Shown: piece by piece, positions 49,028 through 58,999 of the stretch
How the letters are laid out: each line of letters begins with the position of its first letter
How positions within the stretch are numbered: the first letter of the stretch is position 1
From: Eretmocerus hayati
Taxonomy: Eukaryota > Arthropoda > Insecta > Hymenoptera > Aphelinidae
Length of the DNA: 64,000 nucleotides
Direction: 5' to 3'
NCBI GenBank assembly: GCA_029851415.1
Contig: CM056744.1
Span: 16,561,268-16,625,267, forward strand
Notes under the pieces: generated by a model
Told to the model about the DNA's origin: nothing
The model's input: only the letters and a program-made list of their open reading frames with translations
Database searches by the model: none
Position numbers and translations under genes: made by a program

Positions 49028-50222
49028 TGATAACTCCATTTTATTCTTATAATCATAAAATGCCTTTTTCTTTAATGCAATTGAATTTCTAAAAAAATAT
49101 AAATCTGATTCGCTGTTGGCCCCGTTGAGAATTACATAGAAACGAAGTATGGATTTGAATGTGTACGGTAGCCATATGATAACCGTGCGATTTGCCTCGT
49201 TCGCTTCTCGAGCGAACGCACATATATAACTTCATGAAATTCGCTCTCTAATGCTAAACGAACGCTCTAGCGGCGTACGTACCCCTCTCCGTGGTTCCGT
49301 TTATTCACGCAAAGTTGGAAATCTTGATTTACAACTCGCAGCGTTCGCCTTGATGGCATGACAATCCTTGTAAAATAACGTATCATCGGCATGACATAGT
49401 TTGTCGTCCAATTTCTTAGAAATGTATTTACAACTGTTCGCGTACGCCTCTGGAACGTTACGTGCAACATAAAATAACGTGCTAGCGACATGACAGAATA
49501 CATCTTTAGATTCCATATAAATTCTTTTATGACTGACCGCGTACGCTTCTGAAACGTTACATTTAGTACAAAGTGACATGCCTTCAGCATTATATCTATA
49601 GTCCGGTTAATCTTGAAAAACTTTTATGAGCTCTGGCGTTCGCCCGACAGGCGTACTACCCAGCGCGAGTAACGCGGCCGGCCTATTACTTCCTATAATT
49701 TTACGACTACGAGAGTACGTCGCTAGAACGTTATGTCATGTGTAAAATAACATCAAATCGCTATTATCCGTAAGAAGTGCCCAAAAGTCAGTATATAAGC
49801 ACGAGGATCAGCATACTCGGCAGCTATTTTACCACAGGAGTTTTCCGCGAGAAGTGCTCTCCGTCTCGTGAGTGTCTTACAGGGAGTTGTGCCATGGCTC
49901 CATCAATTTTATCGATACGTTAAGATTTTGTGTTTCTCAAAAAAAAAAAAAAAAAAAAAAATGCACGGAGCCAGCGTCCATGGCTCCGCTGCATGACGCG
50001 CCTCCGGGGAGTGTATGACTCCGCCCAGGATCATGCCCCGGCACGGCTTTTTCTACATAGATTATGGTGTGGTGAATGTGTGTGGTCATTATTAACTTTT
50101 GTGCGAGGTCTAAGCCCTGATATCCCGTATAATCTGGCTTTGATCAATTTGCACCCTCTCCTTTCCCTCCTAGACCAATTTTTACCCACCATGGCCGTCG
50201 CCGCTTCCCGGTGCACGCGTCA
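49028..50222 (+). repeat. 5' LTR (1195 bp)
   Basis: Begins TGATAACTCC and ends CACGCGTCA. It contains about five diverged direct repeats with a period near 100 bp (starts about 49,348, 49,437, 49,539, 49,638 and 49,711, core GCGTACGCNTCTGRAACGTTA), a TATATAAG box at about 49,793 as a probable promoter, and an A-run at about 49,940-49,962. Confidence 0.95.
49790..49802 (+). promoter_or_regulatory. LTR TATA box
   Basis: GTATATAAGCACG sits about 150 bp upstream of the A-run in the 5' LTR, repeated identically in the 3' LTR (about 53,658). Transcription would be expected to start roughly 30 bp downstream. Inferred from sequence only. Confidence 0.6.
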
Positions 50223-50225
50223 AAG

Positions 50226-50238
50226 TGGCGCCCAACGT
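50226..50238 (+). other. Primer binding site, tRNA-Lys type
   Basis: TGGCGCCCAACGT begins three bases after the LTR end and is complementary to the 3' end of an insect-type tRNA-Lys including CCA. The match does not extend beyond about 13 bases. Confidence 0.75.
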
Positions 50239-50384
50239 TCCGGCCCCGGAAGTCCACGACTTCCGCCAGCAAGAAACAAAAATTGCTGGGAAACCACGAC
50301 CCTATAGACCCAAGGTCAACACCTCCTCGTGAATCCGAGTCGCACGAAGAGAGACGAAAGGACTCGGTGGCGCCCATACCAACG

Positions 50385-52754
50385 ATGGAATATCCACGGA
50401 GATATTTCAACTCCTCCCCCGAGGAGGCCAGCGAAATCATGGAACTTCTGCTGCCGCAAAAGAATCATGGCTTCACCGATGACATCGTACCGGACCCTGG
50501 CAGCCCGCACGGGGCCGACGTGCATCGGCAGCAAAACGAAAACACAGCCACGCCGGCGAAAAGAAAAAACCCACGTGGACCTGTGAGTAGTTTGCTATAT
50601 GCCCATGAAAAACGTCCAATCGCGTATCATCCTCGAGAAAGTGCCGAGGACCCGGTGAAGAAAAGCCCGGTCACCGCCACGAAGAAGAGGAGGAGGGAGG
50701 ACGACCCCGTCCGCTCCGGATACGTGAAGAAGATTCGTACGCTGGACAGGCGTACGCAAGAAAATCCTGGACTACGGGAAATTCGTACGCTGGAAAGACG
50801 TACGCGAAAATCGCCTATAAAAGCCGCGCCAAGTTACGGATGCCCTTCAGTTTACCCGTTGGGATCCACGAGAGCAGCAGCAAATATGCACCATATTTAT
50901 CGCAACTATCAATCCCCGACCCGACGCTGGCTCGCCGGGGCCCCTGGGGGTTGGTGGCCGAGTGATGTGGAATGTGCATCTTCGGACGAAGAATTTGCTG
51001 AAAACTCGCCGCATCAAGTACATCATCATCACGAGTCGCAGTCGAGCCCCCTTCGCCAAGGTTCAGCAGAGCCCGAGGTGGCTACGCCCATACTGCCCCA
51101 CGACTCATCACGCCCCGCATCAGACGGTCAAGAGTCGCAGTCGAGCCCCCTTCGCCAAGGTTCAGCAGAGCCCGAGGTGGCTACGCCCATACTGCCCCAC
51201 GACTCATCACGCCCCGCATCAGACGACGACGACGATATTCAAATCCTTGAGCAGAGTTTTGAGGCCCTTTCAACGCTCGCCCTCGCCTCCGACGACGAGG
51301 ACACAGCTCGCTATATGCCAACAGTGGTGACGTCATCCTCCTCCTCCGCCTACGGATCCGCAACGGAAGAAGGAGGGGACAACGAACAACCCGAGAAGAT
51401 CTCCTCCGCGCACGCGCAGCGCAAGGCAAAAGGGGACCCTTCCCCCACCAAAACACGCAAGAGAAGAACACGGGAGGAGCGGGCAGCACGCAACGCCGCG
51501 TGGGCACGATCAGTTTCCGCTCAGCCGGCAGTGATCGAAGTAATGGACCTGACGATTGAGACCGACGATCTTTGTGTTCCAGTGAATCAGTACCCAGCCG
51601 AAGCCATGGATTGGGCTGAATACCGTGCTCTGTGCCTAGTGTTCGAGAGAACGGCGCAGCCAAGAGACGGCCAAGCTTTGGTCCGTTGTATCAATGCAGA
51701 GATCAGGCGCGGGCTCGGAAGAATCCGGGCACAAAACTGGCGAGACGCACGGAAGAGGCGTCTTGCCCTCCAAGCCCGTCAAGAAGCAGAGGAAGCCGGT
51801 CGACTAATGGACGAGATCACCGGAGAGCCAGCTCCTGCACCCGGGCCGGCAAGAGGCAAGGGAGCAAAAAGGAAGAAGACATCCACCTCGGCCCGAGCCA
51901 AGAAGCAGGCCACTGAAGCCAGGGTCCAACCGGACAACGAGGTAGTGCTCCAACACGCCGAGCACCACGCAGAGATCGAGAGCCCTCGCCCTGTGGCCGC
52001 GTCTACCCCGACAGCAGCCATTGCAGAACCAGCAGCCAGCATCGTGAGCGCTCCTGCAGCGATCACCAGTGGCGACTACGCCGCCATGACATCAGCCAGC
52101 ATCGTGAGCGCTCCTGCAACGATCACCAGTGGCGACTACGCCGCCATGACAGCAGCCAGCATCGTGAGCGCTCCTGCAACGATCACCAGTGACAGCTACG
52201 CCGCCATGACGACAGCAAACATCCTCGGCGCCCCCGCCACCATCGGCAGCGGCAACAATGGCGGCGCCGCATCGCCCGTGCAAGGTGCAACGAGCAGCCT
52301 GGATATCCCTGGCCCACACGCGGCCCCGGCACCAGCTACGACTCAGACGATTATGTGGCTCGCCTCACCGGCCGCGTTCATCGCTCGACAAACCATGGAC
52401 TTGGATATCGCGAGCTTGTTCCAACACCTGCCGCCTATGGCAAGCCCGGCCGCTGCTATCCAGCAAGCGGGACCTTCCATGAGTGCCGCAGACATGCCAC
52501 CGCTAAGCCTCGAAGAATTGAACGACGAGGTGAATCTTTCGCTTGACGTTCCACCAACGCCGGCCACACCAGCTCATCTTCAAGGCGAGCCGAGCAACTG
52601 CGGCGATCTTCGCGTCGAGCTCCTGTCTCCGGCCGCGAACGCAGCCATCCGCATGCGCATTACGCGCTGCAACGGTACCTCTTCGACGACAACCAGCAGC
52701 GCCAACAACGACGACCCAGAAGAGCAGCCAACCGATTTGTCAGCAACCACGTAA
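50385..52754 (+). CDS. 789-residue protein of the LTR element, unknown family, predicted nuclear
   Basis: The only sizeable frame of the element. I chose the ATG at 50,385 (context ACGATGG); the frame is open upstream to 50,211 with no other ATG. It matches no gag or pol motif known to me. Visible features: basic clusters that look like nuclear localisation signals (KKRRRE about residue 100, KTRKRRTREERAAR about 360, KGAKRKK about 490); two 33-residue tandem copies beginning ESQSSPLRQG (51,032 and 51,131); two candidate SUMO-interacting motifs, DDDDDIQILE (about residue 280) and VIEVMDLTIETDD (about 382); three to four 21-residue copies of ASIVSAPATITSGDYAAMT (52,033-52,260); and a C-terminal EEQPTDLS resembling a PxDLS CtBP-binding motif. 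Composition is rich in Ala, Pro and Ser and much richer in GC than the surroundings. Function unknown. Confidence 0.8.
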   Translation: MEYPRRYFNSSPEEASEIMELLLPQKNHGFTDDIVPDPGSPHGADVHRQQNENTATPAKRKNPRGPVSSLLYAHEKRPIAYHPRESAEDPVKKSPVTATKKRRREDDPVRSGYVKKIRTLDRRTQENPGLREIRTLERRTRKSPIKAAPSYGCPSVYPLGSTRAAANMHHIYRNYQSPTRRWLAGAPGGWWPSDVECASSDEEFAENSPHQVHHHHESQSSPLRQGSAEPEVATPILPHDSSRPASDGQESQSSPLRQGSAEPEVATPILPHDSSRPASDDDDDIQILEQSFEALSTLALASDDEDTARYMPTVVTSSSSSAYGSATEEGGDNEQPEKISSAHAQRKAKGDPSPTKTRKRRTREERAARNAAWARSVSAQPAVIEVMDLTIETDDLCVPVNQYPAEAMDWAEYRALCLVFERTAQPRDGQALVRCINAEIRRGLGRIRAQNWRDARKRRLALQARQEAEEAGRLMDEITGEPAPAPGPARGKGAKRKKTSTSARAKKQATEARVQPDNEVVLQHAEHHAEIESPRPVAASTPTAAIAEPAASIVSAPAAITSGDYAAMTSASIVSAPATITSGDYAAMTAASIVSAPATITSDSYAAMTTANILGAPATIGSGNNGGAASPVQGATSSLDIPGPHAAPAPATTQTIMWLASPAAFIARQTMDLDIASLFQHLPPMASPAAAIQQAGPSMSAADMPPLSLEELNDEVNLSLDVPPTPATPAHLQGEPSNCGDLRVELLSPAANAAIRMRITRCNGTSSTTTSSANNDDPEEQPTDLSATT
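51032..51225 (+). repeat. 99-bp tandem duplication in the LTR-element ORF
   Basis: Two copies with almost no differences, in frame (33 codons), indicating a recent internal duplication. Confidence 0.95.
52033..52260 (+). repeat. 63-bp in-frame tandem repeats in the LTR-element ORF
   Basis: Three close and one diverged copy of a 21-codon unit (GCCAGCATCGTGAGCGCTCC core). Confidence 0.95.
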
Positions 52755-52893
52755 CGTACCTTTCGCCTATATGTACAACTCAAGAGATCATATTTTTACT
52801 GACAATAAATGTCAGGGTCGAAGCCTCATTTTGGTATGATGTATGAGTGTCGCGAAATCGATTTTATATTTTTTTTAAAATCCCGGGGCCGAT

Positions 52894-54089
52894 TGATAAC
52901 TCCATTTTATTCTTATAATCATAAAATGCCTTTTTCTTTAATGCAATTGAATTTCTAAAAAAATATAAATCTGATTCGCTGTTGGCCCCGTTGAGAATTA
53001 CATAGAAACGAAGTATGGATTTGAATGTGTACGGTAGCCATATGATAACCGTGCGATTTGCCTCGTTCGCTTCTCGAGCGAACGCACATATATAACTTCA
53101 TGAAATTCGCTCTCTAATGCTAAACGAACGCTCTAGCGGCGTACGTACCCCTCTCCGTGGTTCCGTTTATTCACGCAAAGTTGGAGATCTTGATTTACAA
53201 CTCGCAGCGTTCGCCTTGATGGCATGACAATCCTTGTAAAATAACGTGTCATCGGCATGACATAGTTTGTCGTCCAATTTCTTAGAAATGTATTTACAAC
53301 TGTTCGCGTACGCCTCTGGAACGTTACGTGCAACATAAAATAACGTGCTAGCGACATGACAGAATACATCTTTAGATTCCATATAAATTCTTTTATGACT
53401 GACCGCGTACGCTTCTGAAACGTTACATTTAGTACAAAGTGACATGCCTTCAGCATTATATCTATAGTCCGGTTAATCTTGAAAAACTTTTATGAGCTCT
53501 GGCGTTCGCCCGACAGGCGTACTACCCAGCGCGAGTAACGCGGCCGGCCTATTACTTCCTATAATTTTACGACTACGAGAGTACGTCGCTAGAACGTTAT
53601 GTCATGTGTAAAATAACATCAAATCGCTATTATCCGTAAGAAGTGCCCAAAAGTCAGTATATAAGCACGAGGATCAGCATACTCGGCAGCTATTTTACCA
53701 CAGGAGTTTTCCGCGAGAAGTGCTCTCCGTCTCGTGAGTGTCTTACAGGGAGTTGTGCCATGGCTCCATCAATTTTATCGATACGTTAAGATTTTGTGTT
53801 TCTCAAAAAAAAAAAAAAAAAAAAAAAATGCACGGAGCCAGCGTCCATGGCTCCGCTGCATGACGCGCCTCCGGGGAGTGTATGACTCCGCCCAGGATCA
53901 TGCCCCGGCACGGCTTTTTCTACATAGATTATGGTGTGGTGAATGTGTGTGGTCATTATTAACTTTTGTGCGAGGTCTAAGCCCTGATATCCCGTATAAT
54001 CTGGCTTTGATCAATTTGCACCCTCTCCTTTCCCTCCTAGACCAATTTTTACCCACCATGGCCGTCGCCGCTTCCCGGTGCACGCGTCA
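52894..54089 (+). repeat. 3' LTR (1196 bp)
   Basis: Copy of 49,028-50,222. The two substitutions noticed are near 53,186 and 53,246. A clear polypurine tract directly before it was not found (the preceding bases are TTTTTAAAATCCCGGGGCCG). An AATAAA-like site lies upstream at about 52,803. Confidence 0.95.
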
Positions 54090-54714
54090 ATACTTTATTA
54101 AAGGTCGTTGCAGAGCGTCAAGAAAGAAACATGTTGAGTATGAGTCAGACGCATGCTTCTCTATGCAAGGAGAAATCGAGGGTTCGAGCTGTGAATGCGC
54201 TGTTGGCTGGTCCGAATAAGCACATTGCAAGCATGTCATTGTACTCTTGCTTAGTCTACTGAACATGTGCAAAGATAAAAAGATGATACTGAACCAAACG
54301 TGCACAGAGAAGCTGCAAACTTTCCATGGGCCATCCAAAAAGTACAACGACTCCCCCCAACAAGCTAAAGATTTCCAGAGAAAAAGGAAAGCTAGTCCAA
54401 AGCGCAGCGCTCATATATCCAAAAGACGCAGAAAGCTCGAGTATCTCAATGACGCCGCACGCATCGATGATACAAAGTCTCAAGAGAAAAAAAGTGAAAT
54501 ATCCGGAATGTCTGATGATTATAAGACATGGTATATACAGCATTTTAGGAATACTATAGCGAATGGTTGTTCAACAATGTTGGCTTCTGGATTCAACACT
54601 ACCATGCCGATGAAAATGATTATACCACCAGCTAACATGTACGGGGTTGTAAAAGACCACAGCTACCGGATTGGAAGTATTGAAACGGATCTACTTCGCA
54701 ACTTGAAATTGTTA

Positions 54715-57240
54715 GAGCGTCGTGCGCGTGCGTTTGGGTCTGTGTGATTTTTGCGTGTGTGTGAGTTTTATCCCGATTTCTACTATTAGAAGCAGCTCAG
54801 TTCCCTCTCATTGCGCTTGAGTGACATGATTATTGCTATCTAACTATGTGCGGGGATCGGTTCTCGTATCTCATTCTTTCGTACACCGGATTCAGTGTGA
54901 CGATCTTCGAATCTGCATGCATGTTGCCGTTATCACTATGTATAATATAATTTACTCTCATACTCCATTCTATCAAATAAATTAACTTACCGTTCACCTG
55001 TTTTGCTCCTCAACGTGATTTTCGTGGAACTTCACACTACAACTTTAGTTATAAATCCACTGTTTTGACAAGATTCTCAAAATCTGATTTGTCGGAAAAT
55101 GAAGGAAACTTAGGATCATTGCAGTCAGATTGTATTCGATTCAATTCTAAATTGTCTCAACTTGTACCAGCTCTCAAAAGGTACACTTGGGAGCAGTCTG
55201 AACTGTTCACACTGCAGCCAACTTAAAAATCACTCTCCCATGCTATTAACATAGGAGAGAGGCCTTTAAGTTGGCTGCATTGTGGACAGTTCAGACTGCT
55301 CCCAAGTGTACTTGAAGAGTAAAATGAACACTTGTCAGATGAATTCTCGGAGAACCATAACTAAACTATCTTAGTCCTCCTATAGTCTGTAAACGGCATC
55401 TTCAAGAATTGTCACATAGTATCGTAAATTTATAATAATCCTCTCAATATCTTCTCGAAACAACATCCATAAGAGTGTATTTCTCACCAGTACTTGCGGT
55501 AAGTTGCGTACTTCAGTGATCATCTCTCACTTTAGATAGTTCGGTGATCTAACGCGGAACCAATTTTGAAGCAAAGTTCTTACACCTCCTCGTCGCTTAT
55601 CGCCCACGAGGGATGATTTAGTTAACAAGAAACTCAAATAGCCGTCATAACTGACCTTTGTTAGTCCGTTTCTAACCTGTGAAAGGCATGTTCAAATATT
55701 GTCTCATAGCTGTTGTAGATTTGGAATAATTCTCTCAATTTTTTTCTCGATACAACATCTGTACAAGTGTTTCTCTCACCAGTAACTGCGGTAAGTCGCG
55801 TTCTGTAGTGATCATCTCTCACCTTAGATAGTTTCGTGATCTGACGCTAAACCAATGTCTAAGCAAAGTTTCCCATCTCCTTGACGGTTATCCCCGACGA
55901 GCGATAATTAGTGAACAAGAAACTCAAGTAATCGTCTGTGGTACTAGATTTCCTTTTATTCCTATATTTTCCGATAATTCTTAAGAACGTCGTCCGCGTG
56001 CGTGTGGGTGTGTGTGATTTTTGCGTGAGTGTGAGTTTCATCTCGATTTCTATTAGTGAAGGCAGTTCAGTACACTCTCATTGCGCTTGAATCGTGTTAT
56101 TATTGTCATTTAACTATGTGTAGGAATTGGCTCTCATATTTTTTATTTTTGGTACACCACTCTCAGTGTGAGGATTTTCAAATACGCATGCATGTTGATG
56201 TTATTACCATGTGCCATATAATTTACTATCATACTTGATTCTATCAGATAAATTAACTTATCGCTCACCTGTTCTGCTTTTCAAAGGGTATTTACTGAAC
56301 TTTCTTAGTCTTCTTATTGTCTGTAAAAGTTATGCCCAAGAATTGTCTCACAGCTATTGTAAACTTGAAACAATTTTCTCAATTTTTTTCTCGATGCAAC
56401 ATCTGTAAGAGTGTATTTCTCACCAGTAACACCGGTAAGTCGCGTTCTTCAGTGATCATCTCTCACCCTAGGTGGTTCGGTGATCTAACGCGAGATCAAT
56501 TTCTAAGCAAAGTTCTTACATCTCCTCGGCGGTTATCTCCCACGAGGGATGATTCAGTGCACAAGAAACTCAAGTAATCGTCAGTAGTCACTAGATTTCT
56601 ATTGTATTTCTATATGTTTCAATAATTCTCAAGAGCGTCAGGAATTGCAGGAATTAGCTCTCGTATTTCATCTTTCTGGCACATGACTTTCAGGGTGAGG
56701 ATTTCCAAATACGTATGGATATTGATGTTATCACTAGCGATGTCTAGAAGATGTTCTTTTGCTAGCCGTCTTGTTAATAGTATTTTTGGGAATATATCCA
56801 CATTTTACGATGTATACAGTGGAGTAGTTCATCTTTACTTCGAGGCAGGCTGGAGATCCTCAGAAATCTTCCGCGCTTATCCCTAGGAATAATCAGCTAA
56901 CAAGGAAAGCATCAGGTCTGCGGAACACGGATCTTGACAAAGATGTGTGAATCATTTTGTTCCGGTGAAAAGTGGAGGTGTCTCCAAGGGTTTAATCCAA
57001 TGATCTTCCCATCACGAGAAACAGCTATGGAGGTTAGCATTGTCAGTATATCTATGTATGTGTCATCTTAACATGGGTCTATATGGACAATGCTAATCTT
57101 CATGTCTGTATCTCGGGATGGGAGGCCCAGTGTATCGAACCCTTGGGGATACCTTCATTTCTCACCGAAACAAGATGATTCCCAGAGTTTCATCAAGATC
57201 CGTGAGCCGCAGACCTGATGCTCTCCTTGTAAGTATATTC
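54715..57240. repeat. Tandem degenerate repeats and two MITEs in the ISL2EU nuclease intron
   Basis: A segment containing TGTGTGATTTTTGCGTG recurs at about 54,740 and 56,010, and a block of about 230 bp containing AGTGATCATCTCTCAC recurs at about 55,430, 55,715 and 56,350. Two hairpin elements are inserted: 55,180-55,312 (ends GTACACTTGGGAGCAGTCTG) and 56,898-57,233 (ends AAGGAAAGCATCAGGTCTGC and complement). No coding sequence recognised. Confidence 0.75.
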
Positions 57241-58165
57241 TTTTAATTTTGCTCAAGTTGAATTCTTAGATAAGTATTTTCTATATGATTGAGTTTTATT
57301 CATTAATTTCTAAGAGATTGTACGATAATCTCTGACATTTTCTAACCTATAACGTATAAGAGTTTGTCTTATTTGTCAATTAATCTCTTGGAGTATTGAC
57401 TAAAGTTATATTATTGAGACCACTTTAACGATATAGTTCAAAGATTAAATTCTATATATATCCACTTCTCTAATTTTTTTTGAGAGATCCACATAACTAA
57501 AACCAAGTAAAGTAATTTTATTTTTGGTTTTTTTGATATCTGACTCTTTACTGAGTGAAATGGACTTTCACTCGGAATCCGAGTGGAAAATCTCACTCGG
57601 AGAAGTTAAGAGAGCAGGTCATGATAGAATGGATTTGTCATAAATTTCAATTCATTGTCTTGAAAATTAGGAAAGTTCAAAATACACTCATTCGTAAATC
57701 TTTGAGTTTTAGCTGAGAGAACAATAAGAATAGTAGTACGCCTTACTTTAATTGGTAATCCTAAGAGATTTTTCTTTCAGATTTTCTCCATATATAGACC
57801 ATTTGTATTTCATTTATGTTTTATTATAATGAAATATTGAAACATCGATCATGTCATCCCATTGTATAATTTGAAGATTTCATTGTCAAGATATCAGTTG
57901 ATTTCGAAATTTACGTCACTATCTAGTTTCTTCTGTTATTTGTATGAAATTCTAGAATTTTCACGCACATCACTCACTTTTTATTTCACCATATTTTTAT
58001 ATCATTAATTTACCAATTTATTTATGTTCATTTATATAAATTTATTCTTTACGTATGATTTGTTCAAAGTTTATACTTGATATTCTGATTGATGTATTAT
58101 GTTGTTCAATTTCTTTCATAAATTGTTACAATGAATTTTTGGGGAAATCGATTAATTTATTTACC
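57241..58165. other. AT-rich stretch, probable intron
   Basis: Very AT-rich, stops in all frames, ending in front of the YqaJ segment. No repeat recognised. Confidence 0.5.
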
Positions 58166-58170
58166 TTGAG

Positions 58171-58700
58171 GTGGTAGCCATACCTACAGTGCCGCAGCGA
58201 GCGTCGGCGAGCGAGGCCAACGCGCTAGTAATGTATGAGAGTAAGGCAGTTGATGAGTATAATTCATTGTACTATGATGGTCTGATGGACCTCAAAGAAT
58301 GTGGCCTATTCGTTATGAAAGAGTATCCGCATATTTGCGGCACGCCCGATCGTTTGGCCCGGCTTCTGAATGTTCTCGAGGTAAAGTGTCCCTACACTGC
58401 CAAAGATTCTCTTATTCATGAAAATATAGTGCCGTACCTGGGCAGAGATGAGGATGGGTATCTAAGACTGAAGAAAAACACCCATACTATTATCAAATCC
58501 AAGGGCAGATGATGGTGACAGGTAGAGCTTACTGTGATTTTGTAGTGTGGACGTTCAAAGACATTCACCATGAATTCATCTACAGAGATAACGACTTTAT
58601 TGATGAAATGCTTGTTAAACTGAATAGATTCTATGAAAAGCATTTTAAACCTGCCATCCTCAAAAAGTACATCTATAAGAACACTGAAAAATTCATCTAA
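58171..58700 (+). pseudogene. ISL2EU YqaJ-type exonuclease domain, frameshifted
   Basis: The first frame (58,171-58,512) encodes the nuclease core: CGLFVMKEYPHICGTPDRLA followed by LEVKCPY, which supply the aspartate and the E-x-K residues of the lambda-exonuclease/YqaJ fold. Near 58,473-58,480, after LRLKKN, the homologous reading moves to another frame, which continues as QIQGQMMVTGR, CDFVVWT and a helical tail to the stop at 58,700. A single-base deletion explains this. The domain would trim DNA ends with divalent metal. The linkage to the SAP-SWIM exons 3.4 kb upstream is inferred from the known domain order of the family; the exact start of this exon is unclear. Confidence 0.8.
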
Positions 58701-58999
58701 TATCAAGTACTAGTCGTTTTCAATACAGAAATGGGTATTTCTATTTTATACGTCATTCATGTTATCGTGTGATTAATAATTGACACTCTTGCTTACAACC
58801 AGATACGAGAGGTTTTTATACAATTCAATTTCAATTTACAATTCATTTCAATGTAACATTCAATGTCCATTGTCAAATATAAAATTCATTATAATAATAT
58901 CAATTAAAATATTCCAAATTTCTCGTTATGGTTTACCCAATAATATCATCTTGGTATAAAAAATTACGACAATAAAAACCAAAGTCACATCCGTTTTCT
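58701..58999. other. Convergent 3' ends of the two ISL2EU genes
   Basis: AT-rich intergenic spacer with several AATAAA/TTTATT-like signals on both strands. No gene. Confidence 0.6.

Larger units (their letters stand above)
49024..54093 (+). mobile_element. Non-autonomous LTR retroelement, with 4-bp target duplication
   Basis: Two near-identical LTRs enclose a 2.67-kb interior. The target ATAC is duplicated (49,024-49,027 and 54,090-54,093), the LTRs begin TG and end CA, and a primer binding site follows the 5' LTR. I noticed only two substitutions and a difference in poly(A) length between the LTRs, implying a recent insertion. The interior codes for one protein without reverse transcriptase, integrase, protease or recognisable gag motifs. 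It lies in the sense orientation within exon 4 of the ISL2EU nuclease gene. Confidence 0.95.
48422..54747 (+). pseudogene. ISL2EU SAP-SWIM-YqaJ protein, N-terminal exons, interrupted
   Basis: Exon 1 (48,422-48,540) starts at an ATG and encodes a SAP DNA-binding motif (MTVVELKELLFRKGAERTGK). Exon 2 (48,621-48,785), exon 3 (48,856-48,932) and exon 4 (from 49,017) join in matching phases through GT-AG introns. Exon 4 is split by the LTR element after 49,027 and resumes at 54,094 with FIKGRCRAS and a SWIM zinc finger: the CEC pair is followed by a TAA stop (54,217-54,219) and then the CKH half, after which the frame stays open to 54,747 through a lysine-rich region. The protein would bind DNA and, with its C-terminal YqaJ nuclease, process ends during transposition. 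Both the insertion and the stop prevent a full product. Confidence 0.8.

Noticed and set aside
49267..49590. 107-codon and 92-codon minus-strand frames, repeated at 53,133-53,456
   Set aside because: They lie inside the LTRs and their internal repeats follow the LTR direct repeats; no recognised domain.
50211..50384. Extension of the retroelement ORF to a GTG at 50,211
   Set aside because: No ATG in that part and it overlaps the LTR end and primer binding site; the ATG at 50,385 is a better start.
51181..51663. 160-codon minus-strand frame
   Set aside because: Antisense shadow of the GC-rich ORF at 50,385-52,754.
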